Shown: positions 1 through 6,635 of the stretch, in pieces
Layout of the letters: each line of letters begins with the position of its first letter
How positions within the stretch are numbered: position 1 is the stretch's first letter
Origin: a virus
DNA length: 20,173 bases
IMG/VR virus record: IMGVR_UViG_3300049783_001348
Coordinates: 1 to 20,173 of that record
Strand: one strand, 5' to 3'
Notes under the pieces: generated by a model
Databases searched by the model: none
What the model saw: only the letters and a program-made list of their open reading frames with translations
What the model was told of the DNA's origin: nothing
Made by a program: the position numbers and the translations under genes

Positions 1-1
1 T

Positions 2-349
2 GCTTTTAATGCTGACTTTATAACAAATTTTTCACATGATGGAAATGGTGTTATAACATACATAGGAGATGCAATGATAAGAATATCTACAGATGCCACT
101 ATGCACTTCCAATCTACAAACAATCAAGACATCAACTTCTTTGTGGCAGTTAATACTGGGGGAACATATTCAATGATAACATCATCGCAAGGTCCTTCAA
201 GGACTCAGGGTGCATCTGAAACGACTTTTGCAAATCCTAAGTGTCTTTATGATATTAATACTGGAGATAAATTAGCTCTTTTTGTTGAAAACACAACTTC
301 TACAAACAACGTTTTAGTACAAGGGTTTAACTGGACAATAAATGCATAA
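2..349 (+). CDS. C-terminal part of a virion/fibre-like protein (5' end outside window)
   Basis: The reading frame is open from the left edge, so this is the C-terminal 115 residues of a longer protein; the internal ATG at 74 is unlikely to be the true start. The visible part alternates short beta strands with Ser/Thr/Asn-rich turns and ends in a pattern like TGDKLALFVENTT followed by VQGFNWTINA. That is typical of C1q/TNF-like jelly-roll domains at the tips of phage fibres and other receptor-binding or decoration proteins. No catalytic motif is visible. It is followed almost immediately by another virion-like gene, which supports a structural role. The jelly-roll reading is by pattern only and the exact role is unknown. 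Confidence 0.6.
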   Translation, partial: AFNADFITNFSHDGNGVITYIGDAMIRISTDATMHFQSTNNQDINFFVAVNTGGTYSMITSSQGPSRTQGASETTFANPKCLYDINTGDKLALFVENTTSTNNVLVQGFNWTINA

Positions 350-350
350 T

Positions 351-1181
351 ATGAAAGTAGCAAGATTAGATACATTACCAAGACAAGATAGCTTGTTTAC
401 TGGCGGAGAGCCTGATGGAAGATATGAGAAAAGACAACTCATAGTAGTTGATGATGATTATGACTTCGAAGTAAATGATTCAACTGATGTAACGGGTGTT
501 GAGAATTTAAAGCTCGTTCACTCTTTGGGTAGAATGAATTACATGGAGTATAGAGATGCTTTAATTGTATATGCTCAAACTGTAACATTTTCAAACTTAA
601 CTACAGAACAAAAAGAAGAGCTATGCTTAAATTTTGCAGTAGACAAATCAGATAGAGATTCTGTTTTTTCTGGAGGAGACCAAAAGAAGCATGCCAAGAC
701 AATTCAAAAACTTGTTGACGAAGCAAATGAACAAATTACTTTTGATAGCAAATCTATGGATATTGCTGATGAAAGTGGAATTCCAGATATGACAAACATA
801 TCTTCAAGCTCAGCTTATGGTTCTTATGTTGCCGAAACATCTTCAGAGGGTGAAAGCTCAACAAAAGATAAAAACACATATCAAACAAAACTAAGTCTTG
901 TAACGACAAGTGTTTCAGATGGAAAATATAGAATAGGCTGGTCTTTTGAAGTACAGGGTTCAGATAAAGACGATATAGAAAACACAGTTACATTAAACAA
1001 TTCAACAGTTTTGATGGAGACTAATGTAGAACCAGGAGATAAAGGCAATTGGATTCCAAGTAGTGGATTCAAATATGAAACTATATTAGAAGGGATTCAA
1101 ACAATTGACTTAAAATTTAAAACAACAAAAGACGCTGTTAAAATCAGAAGAGCAAGGCTTGAGATAATTAAAATAACTTAA
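351..1181 (+). CDS. Virion-associated protein sharing a module with the next gene
   Basis: I do not recognise this 276-residue protein as a named family. I place the start at ATG 351, one base after the upstream stop; ATG 342, which overlaps the upstream gene, is also possible and adds three residues. Around residues 85-111 it has the pattern LTTEQK, then F.VDKSDRDSVF and a following D-Q. The next gene has a closely matching stretch at the same distance from its start. The middle (about residues 145-175) is rich in Ser, Thr and Glu. The last 100 residues look like a beta-sandwich (WSFEVQG, NSTVLMETN, IDLKFKTT, ARLEIIKIT). No signal peptide or membrane segment is visible. Its place among T4-type virion genes suggests a tail or fibre component, which is inference. 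Confidence 0.6.
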   Translation: MKVARLDTLPRQDSLFTGGEPDGRYEKRQLIVVDDDYDFEVNDSTDVTGVENLKLVHSLGRMNYMEYRDALIVYAQTVTFSNLTTEQKEELCLNFAVDKSDRDSVFSGGDQKKHAKTIQKLVDEANEQITFDSKSMDIADESGIPDMTNISSSSAYGSYVAETSSEGESSTKDKNTYQTKLSLVTTSVSDGKYRIGWSFEVQGSDKDDIENTVTLNNSTVLMETNVEPGDKGNWIPSSGFKYETILEGIQTIDLKFKTTKDAVKIRRARLEIIKIT

Positions 1182-1189
1182 TATTTATA
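1182..1189 (+). promoter_or_regulatory. Putative late promoter element (TATTTATA)
   Basis: TATTTATA begins immediately after the upstream stop codon and lies 12 bases before ATG 1194 (18 before the alternative ATG 1200). It matches the motif found before seven other genes here. The short distance favours ATG 1200 as the real start if this is a promoter. It is not proven to be one, and the same 8-mer also occurs inside the downstream gene at 1412. Confidence 0.4.
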
Positions 1190-1193
1190 AAAG

Positions 1194-2240
1194 ATGAGTA
1201 TGAACATATTTGCATATAACCTTAGCGGGCAAACAATAGGCGTTGACCTTAAATCTTGGAACAGTAATGACTTGAGTGGAAGCACTCCGTTTGCTGTTTC
1301 TACAGCTTCAACATTGAGCGAGTACGCCAATATAACCTCAATTTCTAATTGGGATGAGTACGGAGGGTCTGTTGGATATAGACACTGCAAAGTGAGGGAT
1401 GAAATAAATAATATTTATAACACTCAAACAGGTACAACCTGGAGTGCATACACTTTGAGTGAACAAAAGATTTTTTCTAAATATTTTATTGTTGACAAAG
1501 ATAAAAGGGATGAAGTTTTTACAGATGAAGAACAGCGGGGGTTCAATCATTATAAGATTTACGATTTCTTAAGTGACGATACTTTTGAGAGAGTAGGTTC
1601 TATAAACCCAAAGATGACTCCAAAATCAATTGACTATAAAAAAGAACTTCAAGTTAGATTGCATCCAGAGTTGAAGTTTGATAAATTCGGATTTATGACT
1701 GGGTGTACTTATTACGAAAACCTAACTATTTCTTACGATGCGTATGGATTTACAGTGTTTACATATGATAATCCAATATTAAATTATGATGCAGACTATA
1801 CATTTGCAGACAATGGATACGTATCAACAAGAACTATAAAGAGGAATTGGTATATGATGGATGGAACTTTATCTGATGATTCTAAAACTACATTTAAGAT
1901 TTATCCGCTAATGGTTGCGAGAGACGAGGCGAGAAGAAGAAGAAAGAACTTAATTAATGACTTACTTATTAAAGCCGTTGGGTTATTCATTATGACATCT
2001 CCAGATTTAGATGATGTTAATGAAGCGGAAGCTGATGCAATGCCTCTTTTAAAAGAAATTAACTCAGCTATATCGGCTTATTATGAATATGGAACAAAAG
2101 AGGATGCTGAAGGAAATCCTTGCGAATTAATTCAAGCAATAGCGGTTAGTACATATGCGAGATTAGACAATTTCGTTCCAGGTACAAGTAATACCGTGAC
2201 TATCAGGATGTTTATAATGGGAGGATTGAATCCGCAGTAA
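1194..2240 (+). CDS. Virion-associated protein, paralogous module with upstream gene
   Basis: This is a 348-residue protein of unknown function; ATG 1200 is an alternative start that drops two residues. Residues 88-114 (LSEQK, then F.VDKDKRDEVFTDEEQ) align with the matching stretch of the upstream protein, including VDK at residues 100-102 in both when that gene is numbered from ATG 342. The N-terminal 60 residues are rich in Ser, Thr and Asn, and the middle (150-235) is rich in Tyr and Asp and looks like beta structure. Residues 240-300 are more helical, opening with an Arg/Lys cluster (EARRRRKN) and a hydrophobic stretch (IKAVGLFIM) too short to be a confident membrane span. I infer a tail or fibre structural protein from the neighbours and the shared module. 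Confidence 0.6.
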   Translation: MSMNIFAYNLSGQTIGVDLKSWNSNDLSGSTPFAVSTASTLSEYANITSISNWDEYGGSVGYRHCKVRDEINNIYNTQTGTTWSAYTLSEQKIFSKYFIVDKDKRDEVFTDEEQRGFNHYKIYDFLSDDTFERVGSINPKMTPKSIDYKKELQVRLHPELKFDKFGFMTGCTYYENLTISYDAYGFTVFTYDNPILNYDADYTFADNGYVSTRTIKRNWYMMDGTLSDDSKTTFKIYPLMVARDEARRRRKNLINDLLIKAVGLFIMTSPDLDDVNEAEADAMPLLKEINSAISAYYEYGTKEDAEGNPCELIQAIAVSTYARLDNFVPGTSNTVTIRMFIMGGLNPQ

Positions 2241-2246
2241 TTTGTT

Positions 2247-2262
2247 CTATTTATAATTAGAA
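2247..2262 (+). promoter_or_regulatory. Putative late promoter element (CTATTTATAATTAGAA)
   Basis: The element lies in the 40-base gap before the first patatin gene, with TATTTATA starting 33 bases before ATG 2281. It combines the TATTTAT core with the TTAGAA tail seen at 4794 and 16482. It sits inside a 6-bp perfect inverted repeat (GTTCTA at 2244-2249, TAGAAC at 2258-2263). The leader after it (aatttaacaaacaaac) has no Shine-Dalgarno sequence. Confidence 0.5.
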
Positions 2263-2280
2263 CTAATTTAACAAACAAAC

Positions 2281-3300
2281 ATGAAAGCACTTGTATTATC
2301 TGGCGGAGCAGCCAAGGGAGCGTTTATAGGAGGGATGTTAGAATATATGAAGCTCAAGGAAGGTAAAGAGTATGACATGTATCTTAGCACATCTACTGGA
2401 ACATTAATCCAAATGCTCGCATCAATAAATGATTTTACATCTCTAAGAGAAGGCTACACTTCAATGGATATTAAGGGAATGTATGACGTAAGTCCATTTA
2501 AAAAAGTAAAAGACCCAAAAGATGCGGGTCGAGCAGATATAAATTTATGGTCTGCAGTAAGAATGATTCTTTTTAGAAAAGAACCAACTTTTGGAGACAA
2601 TCAAAAATTTAAGGAAACAATAAAGAGTTTTTTCCCTTACGAAAAATACCTTCTGGCATATGATAGCGGAATCAACATGACTTCAACTGTTACAAATATG
2701 TCAAAAAATAAGACTATGTATTTCGATATGAAGTCTCTTGGTAGAAACGAAAAAGGGTATGAAGATTTTGTAGAATGGACATGGACATCTACTTGCGCAG
2801 TTCCCTTTACATCTATATCAAGAAAGGTGGTTGGTGAAAGTGGAAATATCATTCATCACGGAGAGCATCCAGTTGTTTATTCAGACTATTTTGCAGACGG
2901 AGGATTTAAAGAACATATGCCAATTTCACAAGCAATTAAAGATGGCGCCACTGAGATTGATGCCATCTCTTCAAATACGGAAGAGTTTGCAGGAGACATG
3001 GAGCCAGAGTTTGGAGCAAATCCGCTTAAGTTACTCGCCAGGATGTTTGAGATAACTATGCGTGAAGCGATGGATAGAGATATTGATAACGCAAGGAGTA
3101 TGGCTAAAGATAAAGATGTTACTTTACGTGTTTATTATGCGCCAAGGCAGCTTACTGAAAATGGTATGTATTTTGACAAAGAGCAAATGTCTGGATGGTG
3201 GACAGAGGGTTATGAGTACATGGAACATAATCACGAGCATGATGAAAAATGCTGCAAAGTGTTTAAGATGAAAGCGAGAAAGGCTAAAAAAAAGAAATAA
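2281..3300 (+). CDS. Patatin-like phospholipase (first copy)
   Basis: This 339-residue protein has the patatin layout. The glycine-rich oxyanion loop SGGAAKGAF is at residues 7-15, the nucleophile elbow with Ser37 is in STSTG (36-40 region), and the dyad aspartate is in ADGG (Asp206). Family members hydrolyse the acyl esters of membrane lipids with a Ser-Asp dyad. The usual GxSxG elbow here reads SxSxG, with the first glycine replaced by serine, so activity may be altered; the second copy downstream keeps GTSTG. There is no signal peptide. The C-terminus has a His/Cys cluster (HNHEHDEKCC, about 316-325) and a lysine-rich tail. Shared patches with the downstream copy include the EGYTS, EDFVEW and WW.EGY regions. 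Possible roles are host membrane disruption at lysis or membrane remodelling; neither is shown by the sequence. Confidence 0.88.
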   Translation: MKALVLSGGAAKGAFIGGMLEYMKLKEGKEYDMYLSTSTGTLIQMLASINDFTSLREGYTSMDIKGMYDVSPFKKVKDPKDAGRADINLWSAVRMILFRKEPTFGDNQKFKETIKSFFPYEKYLLAYDSGINMTSTVTNMSKNKTMYFDMKSLGRNEKGYEDFVEWTWTSTCAVPFTSISRKVVGESGNIIHHGEHPVVYSDYFADGGFKEHMPISQAIKDGATEIDAISSNTEEFAGDMEPEFGANPLKLLARMFEITMREAMDRDIDNARSMAKDKDVTLRVYYAPRQLTENGMYFDKEQMSGWWTEGYEYMEHNHEHDEKCCKVFKMKARKAKKKK

Positions 3301-3351
3301 GATAAATTGATTTTATTAAACAAAAGAGCTATCTTATGGTAACCCTTTTTT

Positions 3352-3510
3352 ATGGCAGAAGATAAATTTAAGGTGTAGGTTTTGTTATTTCTGGAGTTTG
3401 AAAGTTTTCATGAGGCAGTTAATTATATTGAAGTTGGTCAACCAGCATTAAGTCAATGCTTTATAAGAAAAACATACAAGTGTAAAGGTTGTATATGGCA
3501 AAAAAAGTAA
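3352..3510 (+). pseudogene. Broken NUMOD1/IENR1-like DNA-binding domain remnant
   Basis: In the 194-base gap between the patatin genes one frame starts at ATG 3352 (MAEDKFKV), is cut by a TAG at 3376-3378, and continues for 43 codons to a TAA at 3508-3510. After the stop the peptide contains FLEFESFHEAVNYI, then ALSQCF and KTYKCKGCIW. This fits the pattern 'F.S..EA......I..c...K.K..G..W' of NUMOD1/IENR1 helix-turn-helix domains, which form the DNA-binding tails of phage and intron homing endonucleases. The KFKV before the TAG fits the expected first strand, so the stop seems to interrupt the domain. The end overlaps the first 16 bases of the second patatin gene in another frame. No HNH or GIY-YIG catalytic part is visible. 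A short protein started at the TTG just after the TAG cannot be excluded. Confidence 0.5.
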
Positions 3511-4427
3511 AACATAAAAAAGCATTAGTAGTAAGTGGTGGAGGAGCAAAAGGCGCTTGGGCTGGTGGCGTAATTCAGTATCTTCTTGAAGACAAAGAAA
3601 AGGATTATGACTTGTATGTTGGAACCTCTACAGGAAGCCTCTTAGCTCCATTGTCATCAATTCGAGAGTTAAGTATTTTAAAAGAAGGATATACCAGCAT
3701 AACGTCAAAAGACATATTTTCCCTAAACCCATTTAATGATGATGGAAGCATTAGGAAGTGGAATGCAATAAAAAGAGTGCTATCTTCAAAAAAGACTCTT
3801 GGAGAAACAGACAATCTTAGAGAATTAATTAAGGAGCATTTTAAGGAAAAACATTTTGAAAAACTTTATAAGTCAGACAAAGAAGTTATTGCTGTAGTTT
3901 CAAATCTTACAGACAAAAGAGTTGAGTATAAGTCATCAAATGAAAATAAATACGAGGACTTTGTAGATTGGCTTTGGGCATCATGCAATGCGCCTATATT
4001 TACGAGCATTGTCGAAAAGGACGATAATCAATATGCTGATGGTGGTATTTATGAACAAATCCCAATTCAAGTAGCAATTGAGAACGGAGCTACTGAGATA
4101 GATGTAATTGTTTTATCTCCAGAAGGTTTTGGTGTTGTTAAAAGAAAAAAGATAACCAGCCTGCTTCAATATTTTTTTAGATTGATAGAGATTCTAATGA
4201 GGAAAATTGCAAAGGATAATATAGACCTTGAAAAACTTAAGTCACATGGGAGAGAAATAGATATAAACATTTATTACACTCCATATAGCTTAACTGACAA
4301 TTCATTGGTGTTTGAAAAAGAGTCAATGCTAAGATGGTGGCAAGAGGGTTATATCAATGCAAAATCTGGAAATGTTAAAAAATACAAGATTACAAGGTCA
4401 AACGTATTCAAAGAGGTGGAAGAATAA
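3495..4427 (+). CDS. Patatin-like phospholipase (second copy)
   Basis: This 310-residue protein is a paralogue of the gene at 2281. I use ATG 3495; a frame-compatible TTG lies at 3489. It has the complete set of patatin motifs: VSGGGAKGAW (about residues 13-22), a canonical GTSTG elbow with Ser45, and the dyad aspartate in ADGG (Asp182). This predicts a Ser-Asp acyl hydrolase acting on phospholipids. It shares with the first copy the EGYTS region, EDFVDW followed by a conserved FTSI, ENGATEID, and a C-terminal WW.EGY block. There is no signal peptide or obvious membrane span, so it would act from the cytoplasmic side or within the virion. The gap before it has no TATTTAT element, so it is probably co-transcribed with the first copy. 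Confidence 0.9.
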   Translation: MAKKVKHKKALVVSGGGAKGAWAGGVIQYLLEDKEKDYDLYVGTSTGSLLAPLSSIRELSILKEGYTSITSKDIFSLNPFNDDGSIRKWNAIKRVLSSKKTLGETDNLRELIKEHFKEKHFEKLYKSDKEVIAVVSNLTDKRVEYKSSNENKYEDFVDWLWASCNAPIFTSIVEKDDNQYADGGIYEQIPIQVAIENGATEIDVIVLSPEGFGVVKRKKITSLLQYFFRLIEILMRKIAKDNIDLEKLKSHGREIDINIYYTPYSLTDNSLVFEKESMLRWWQEGYINAKSGNVKKYKITRSNVFKEVEE

Positions 4428-4438
4428 TCTTTTAATTC

Positions 4439-4446
4439 TATTTATA
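4439..4446 (+). promoter_or_regulatory. Putative late promoter element (TATTTATA)
   Basis: The sequence ctatttatataaaa lies in the 32-base gap after the second patatin gene, with the core starting 21 bases before ATG 4460. This is close to the 22-base spacing seen at 4794 and 14801. Confidence 0.45.
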
Positions 4447-4459
4447 TAAAACTCTTATT

Positions 4460-4768
4460 ATGAACGTTGGCACTGGACAAACTGTATATGAACAAATAAT
4501 TTCTCTTGACGTGGATAACAACTCTGTTACTGGAGCAACATTCGATACAACAATGTATAGAGATGGCGCTTCGTATACTGGAGCCACCGTAAGCATAGCA
4601 TTATCAGACGCTTCAAGAGGCGTATTCACTGCGTCTTGGTCAGCCTCTACTACTGGCGATTATCAATTATATGCCAAAAACCTTATTACATCTGTTGTTT
4701 TTATAGCAGATAATGTAGTTGTAAAATCAGACAGCGAACTTAGCACAAGTGTGTATATCGGAATCTAA
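4460..4768 (+). CDS. Small beta-sandwich (Ig-like) virion protein
   Basis: This is a 102-residue protein with no recognised family name. Almost the whole length alternates short beta strands (EQIISLDV, ATVSIAL, GVFTASWSA, GDYQLYAK, SVVFIADNVVV) with Ser/Thr/Gly/Asp turns, like the small Ig-like proteins that decorate phage heads or tails. The G-x-F/Y and GDY-x-LY pattern in the second half is typical of such folds. It contains no cysteine, signal peptide or membrane segment. It stands just before the terminase with its own putative late promoter element, consistent with a structural product made late. The function is inferred from fold appearance and position only. Confidence 0.65.
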   Translation: MNVGTGQTVYEQIISLDVDNNSVTGATFDTTMYRDGASYTGATVSIALSDASRGVFTASWSASTTGDYQLYAKNLITSVVFIADNVVVKSDSELSTSVYIGI

Positions 4769-4805
4769 TTCTAATAAACTCATTTTTTACCCCTATTTAT
4801 TAGAA
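4769..4805 (+). repeat. 10-bp inverted repeat whose right arm is the promoter-like motif
   Basis: TTCTAATAAA (4769-4778) begins directly after the stop codon of the upstream gene and is the exact reverse complement of TTTATTAGAA (4796-4805), the core and tail of the TATTTATTAGAAA element before the terminase. The 17-base loop contains a run of six T. In RNA this could fold as a weak AT-rich hairpin at the 3' end of the upstream message; in DNA it could be a two-sided protein-binding site. Confidence 0.5.
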
Positions 4806-4810
4806 ATTAA
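4794..4810 (+). promoter_or_regulatory. Putative late promoter element (longest form)
   Basis: TATTTATTAGAAATTAA starts 22 bases before the terminase ATG. The identical 17-mer occurs at 16482-16498 before the first baseplate gene, and both are preceded by a T-run followed by AC and a C-rich pair. Two unrelated late-type genes sharing this exact intergenic sequence is the best single support for a functional motif in the window. Confidence 0.6.
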
Positions 4811-4815
4811 TAAGT

Positions 4816-6585
4816 ATGGTTAATAATCAAATGTTAGAATTTGCTAAATGTGCAGCTGACCCTGTGTATTATATGAACACGTATGGATATGTGTTTAATG
4901 CAAAAGAAAGACAGGTTACTCAAATGACTTGTTTCGAATATCAAAACGATTGTCTGAGAAACTTTCACGAACATCAAAACAATATTATTCTAAAGTCAAG
5001 ACAAACAGGTCTTTCAGTTATTACTGCTGGATATGTTGCGTGGAGGCTTTTATTCAGATACGATGAAAAGATTCTTATCATTGCCAATGATGGCGCTGGT
5101 GCGGTTCGTTTCCTTGAAACTGTTAAGCAATTTATAGAACACACTCCTGTTTGGCTTAAGCCAGACGCAATTGAAACTGATAACACAAAGAAGATTGCAT
5201 TTTCAAACAACTCTTATGCTGAAGCAAAAGCATCGAGTCCAAATGCTGGTCGTGGAGATTCACTTACAATGTTGGTTCTTGATGAAACTGCCTTTATTAA
5301 AGATGACGAGGCAATTTGGATGGGAGCTGGTATGGCGCTTTCTGCTACAGGTGGAAAGTGTATTATGATTTCTACACCAAATGGTACTTCGGGATTGTAT
5401 TACAAAACCTGGAGAGAAACTATTAGTGGAGATAAATCTGCTAAAGAAGGAGAAGATTTTGTTGGAAAAACAGTTCACTGGACTGAAAATGAAAATAGTT
5501 CTGAGGGACTTGAATATAAAAAGGATGCAAATGGCAACGAAGTTCCATGGAGCCCATGGTACGAAGCACAATGTAAAAGACTTAACTGGGATTCAGTTCA
5601 GATTGCACAAGAGCTTGACCTTTCGTTCGAAGGTTCGAAAAGATTGGCAATTGATGCTCAGCTTGTTTCTAAATATAGAACAAAGGTTGAGAATGATTGC
5701 GAAAAACTTGGTTACATTAAGTTTGACTTCATGCAAAAAGAAGACTTGCACGAGTTTGCTCGGTTTACTTTGGAAGAAACAAATTTACACATTTACAAGC
5801 AACCAGAAGAAGGGGCGAGATATATACTTGCTGCCGATGTCGCCAGGGGTGATGGAATGGATTATTCTACAATGCAAATTCTTGATGCTGAAACTCTTGA
5901 GCAAGTAGCTGAGTATAGAGAGAAGGTTGGTCCAGATTTATTCCCATTCGTAATTAACGCAGTGGCGAGGATGTATAATACAGCATATGTTGTAATTGAG
6001 GCGAATTCATTTGGTCTTGGTGTTTGTTTTGACATTAGAGATAAATTCAAATATCCAAGAAACAGATTATATTTTTCTAAAAATATAAAAGACATTCACG
6101 TAAGACATTATAGCTACAAAGTAAATGAAGGAACAGAAATTCCAGGTTTCCAAACATCAAGAAAAAACAGAGTGCTTCTTGTAAAGGCTATTATCGAGCA
6201 CATGAGGGAGAACTCAATAACTCTCCACTCCAAAAGGCTTATGATGGAGTTTGACACATTCATTATGAATGGAGACAAGCCAGAGCACGAAAAAGGTTCT
6301 CATGATGATTTAATCATGGCGCTTGGAATTGCTCTTTATATTAGAGATACAGAATTTGAAAACGTAACCTCATCTACTGAGATGACAAAAAGCATGCTTG
6401 CAGCAATGATGCTTAATGCAAACCCTTCTGTTGGTAAAGTACTTGGAAATAATAACAAACGAAAAGAGACTCCAAAAGGAGGGGGCGGGCTTTTCATATT
6501 CAATGGAAATGAAAACACCGATGTGGGTGGCGCTGGAACACCAGGTGCAATAGACGATGATGATTTAAGTTGGTTATTAGGATAA
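4816..6585 (+). CDS. Phage terminase large subunit (T4 gp17-like)
   Basis: This 589-residue protein is the DNA-packaging motor ATPase and headful nuclease. The N-terminal ATPase domain has an adenine-binding FEYQ patch (40-43), a Walker A-type KSRQTGLS (60-67), a Walker B strand ending LVLDE (Asp156-Glu157) and the coupling motif ISTPNG (185-190). The C-terminal RNase H-fold nuclease domain shows its acidic residues in AADVARGDGMDY (Asp341), VIEANSFG (Glu395) and GSHDDLIMALG (Asp497-Asp498). The length matches T4 gp17-type terminases (about 600). The last 60 residues are a low-complexity Asn/Gly/Asp-rich tail. The protein docks on the portal encoded just downstream. No small subunit (gp16-like) is seen next to it. 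Confidence 0.96.
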   Translation: MVNNQMLEFAKCAADPVYYMNTYGYVFNAKERQVTQMTCFEYQNDCLRNFHEHQNNIILKSRQTGLSVITAGYVAWRLLFRYDEKILIIANDGAGAVRFLETVKQFIEHTPVWLKPDAIETDNTKKIAFSNNSYAEAKASSPNAGRGDSLTMLVLDETAFIKDDEAIWMGAGMALSATGGKCIMISTPNGTSGLYYKTWRETISGDKSAKEGEDFVGKTVHWTENENSSEGLEYKKDANGNEVPWSPWYEAQCKRLNWDSVQIAQELDLSFEGSKRLAIDAQLVSKYRTKVENDCEKLGYIKFDFMQKEDLHEFARFTLEETNLHIYKQPEEGARYILAADVARGDGMDYSTMQILDAETLEQVAEYREKVGPDLFPFVINAVARMYNTAYVVIEANSFGLGVCFDIRDKFKYPRNRLYFSKNIKDIHVRHYSYKVNEGTEIPGFQTSRKNRVLLVKAIIEHMRENSITLHSKRLMMEFDTFIMNGDKPEHEKGSHDDLIMALGIALYIRDTEFENVTSSTEMTKSMLAAMMLNANPSVGKVLGNNNKRKETPKGGGGLFIFNGNENTDVGGAGTPGAIDDDDLSWLLG

Positions 6586-6586
6586 C

Positions 6587-6615
6587 TATTTATTTTAAAC
6601 ATTCAATTATTTATA
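6587..6615 (+). promoter_or_regulatory. Two putative late promoter elements before the portal gene
   Basis: The 50-base gap before the portal holds two copies of the core: TATTTATT at 6587-6594 and TATTTATA at 6608-6615. The second lies 28 bases before ATG 6636, within the usual distance. Between them and the portal start lies an out-of-frame ATG at 6626 that would encode only seven residues and overlaps the portal start. Confidence 0.45.
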
Positions 6616-6635
6616 TTTTATAAAAATGAACACAG

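Noticed and set aside
1412-1419. TATTTATA inside the gene at 1194 as a further promoter
   Set aside because: It is inside a coding region with no gene start nearby and shows that the 8-base core alone occurs by chance in this AT-rich DNA.
3376-3378. In-frame TAG read as recoded codon (TAG to Gln), as in some gut phages
   Set aside because: None of the long genes contains an internal TAG, and the minus-strand gene at 14097 uses TAG as its stop, so recoding is not supported here.
5260-5571. Minus-strand frame of 103 codons within the terminase gene
   Set aside because: Fully inside a strongly supported gene, Cys/Phe/Ser-rich antisense composition, no recognisable motif.
5381-5908. Plus-strand frame of 175 codons within the terminase gene
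   Set aside because: Alternative frame of a conserved nuclease/ATPase gene; Lys/Leu-rich with no motif.
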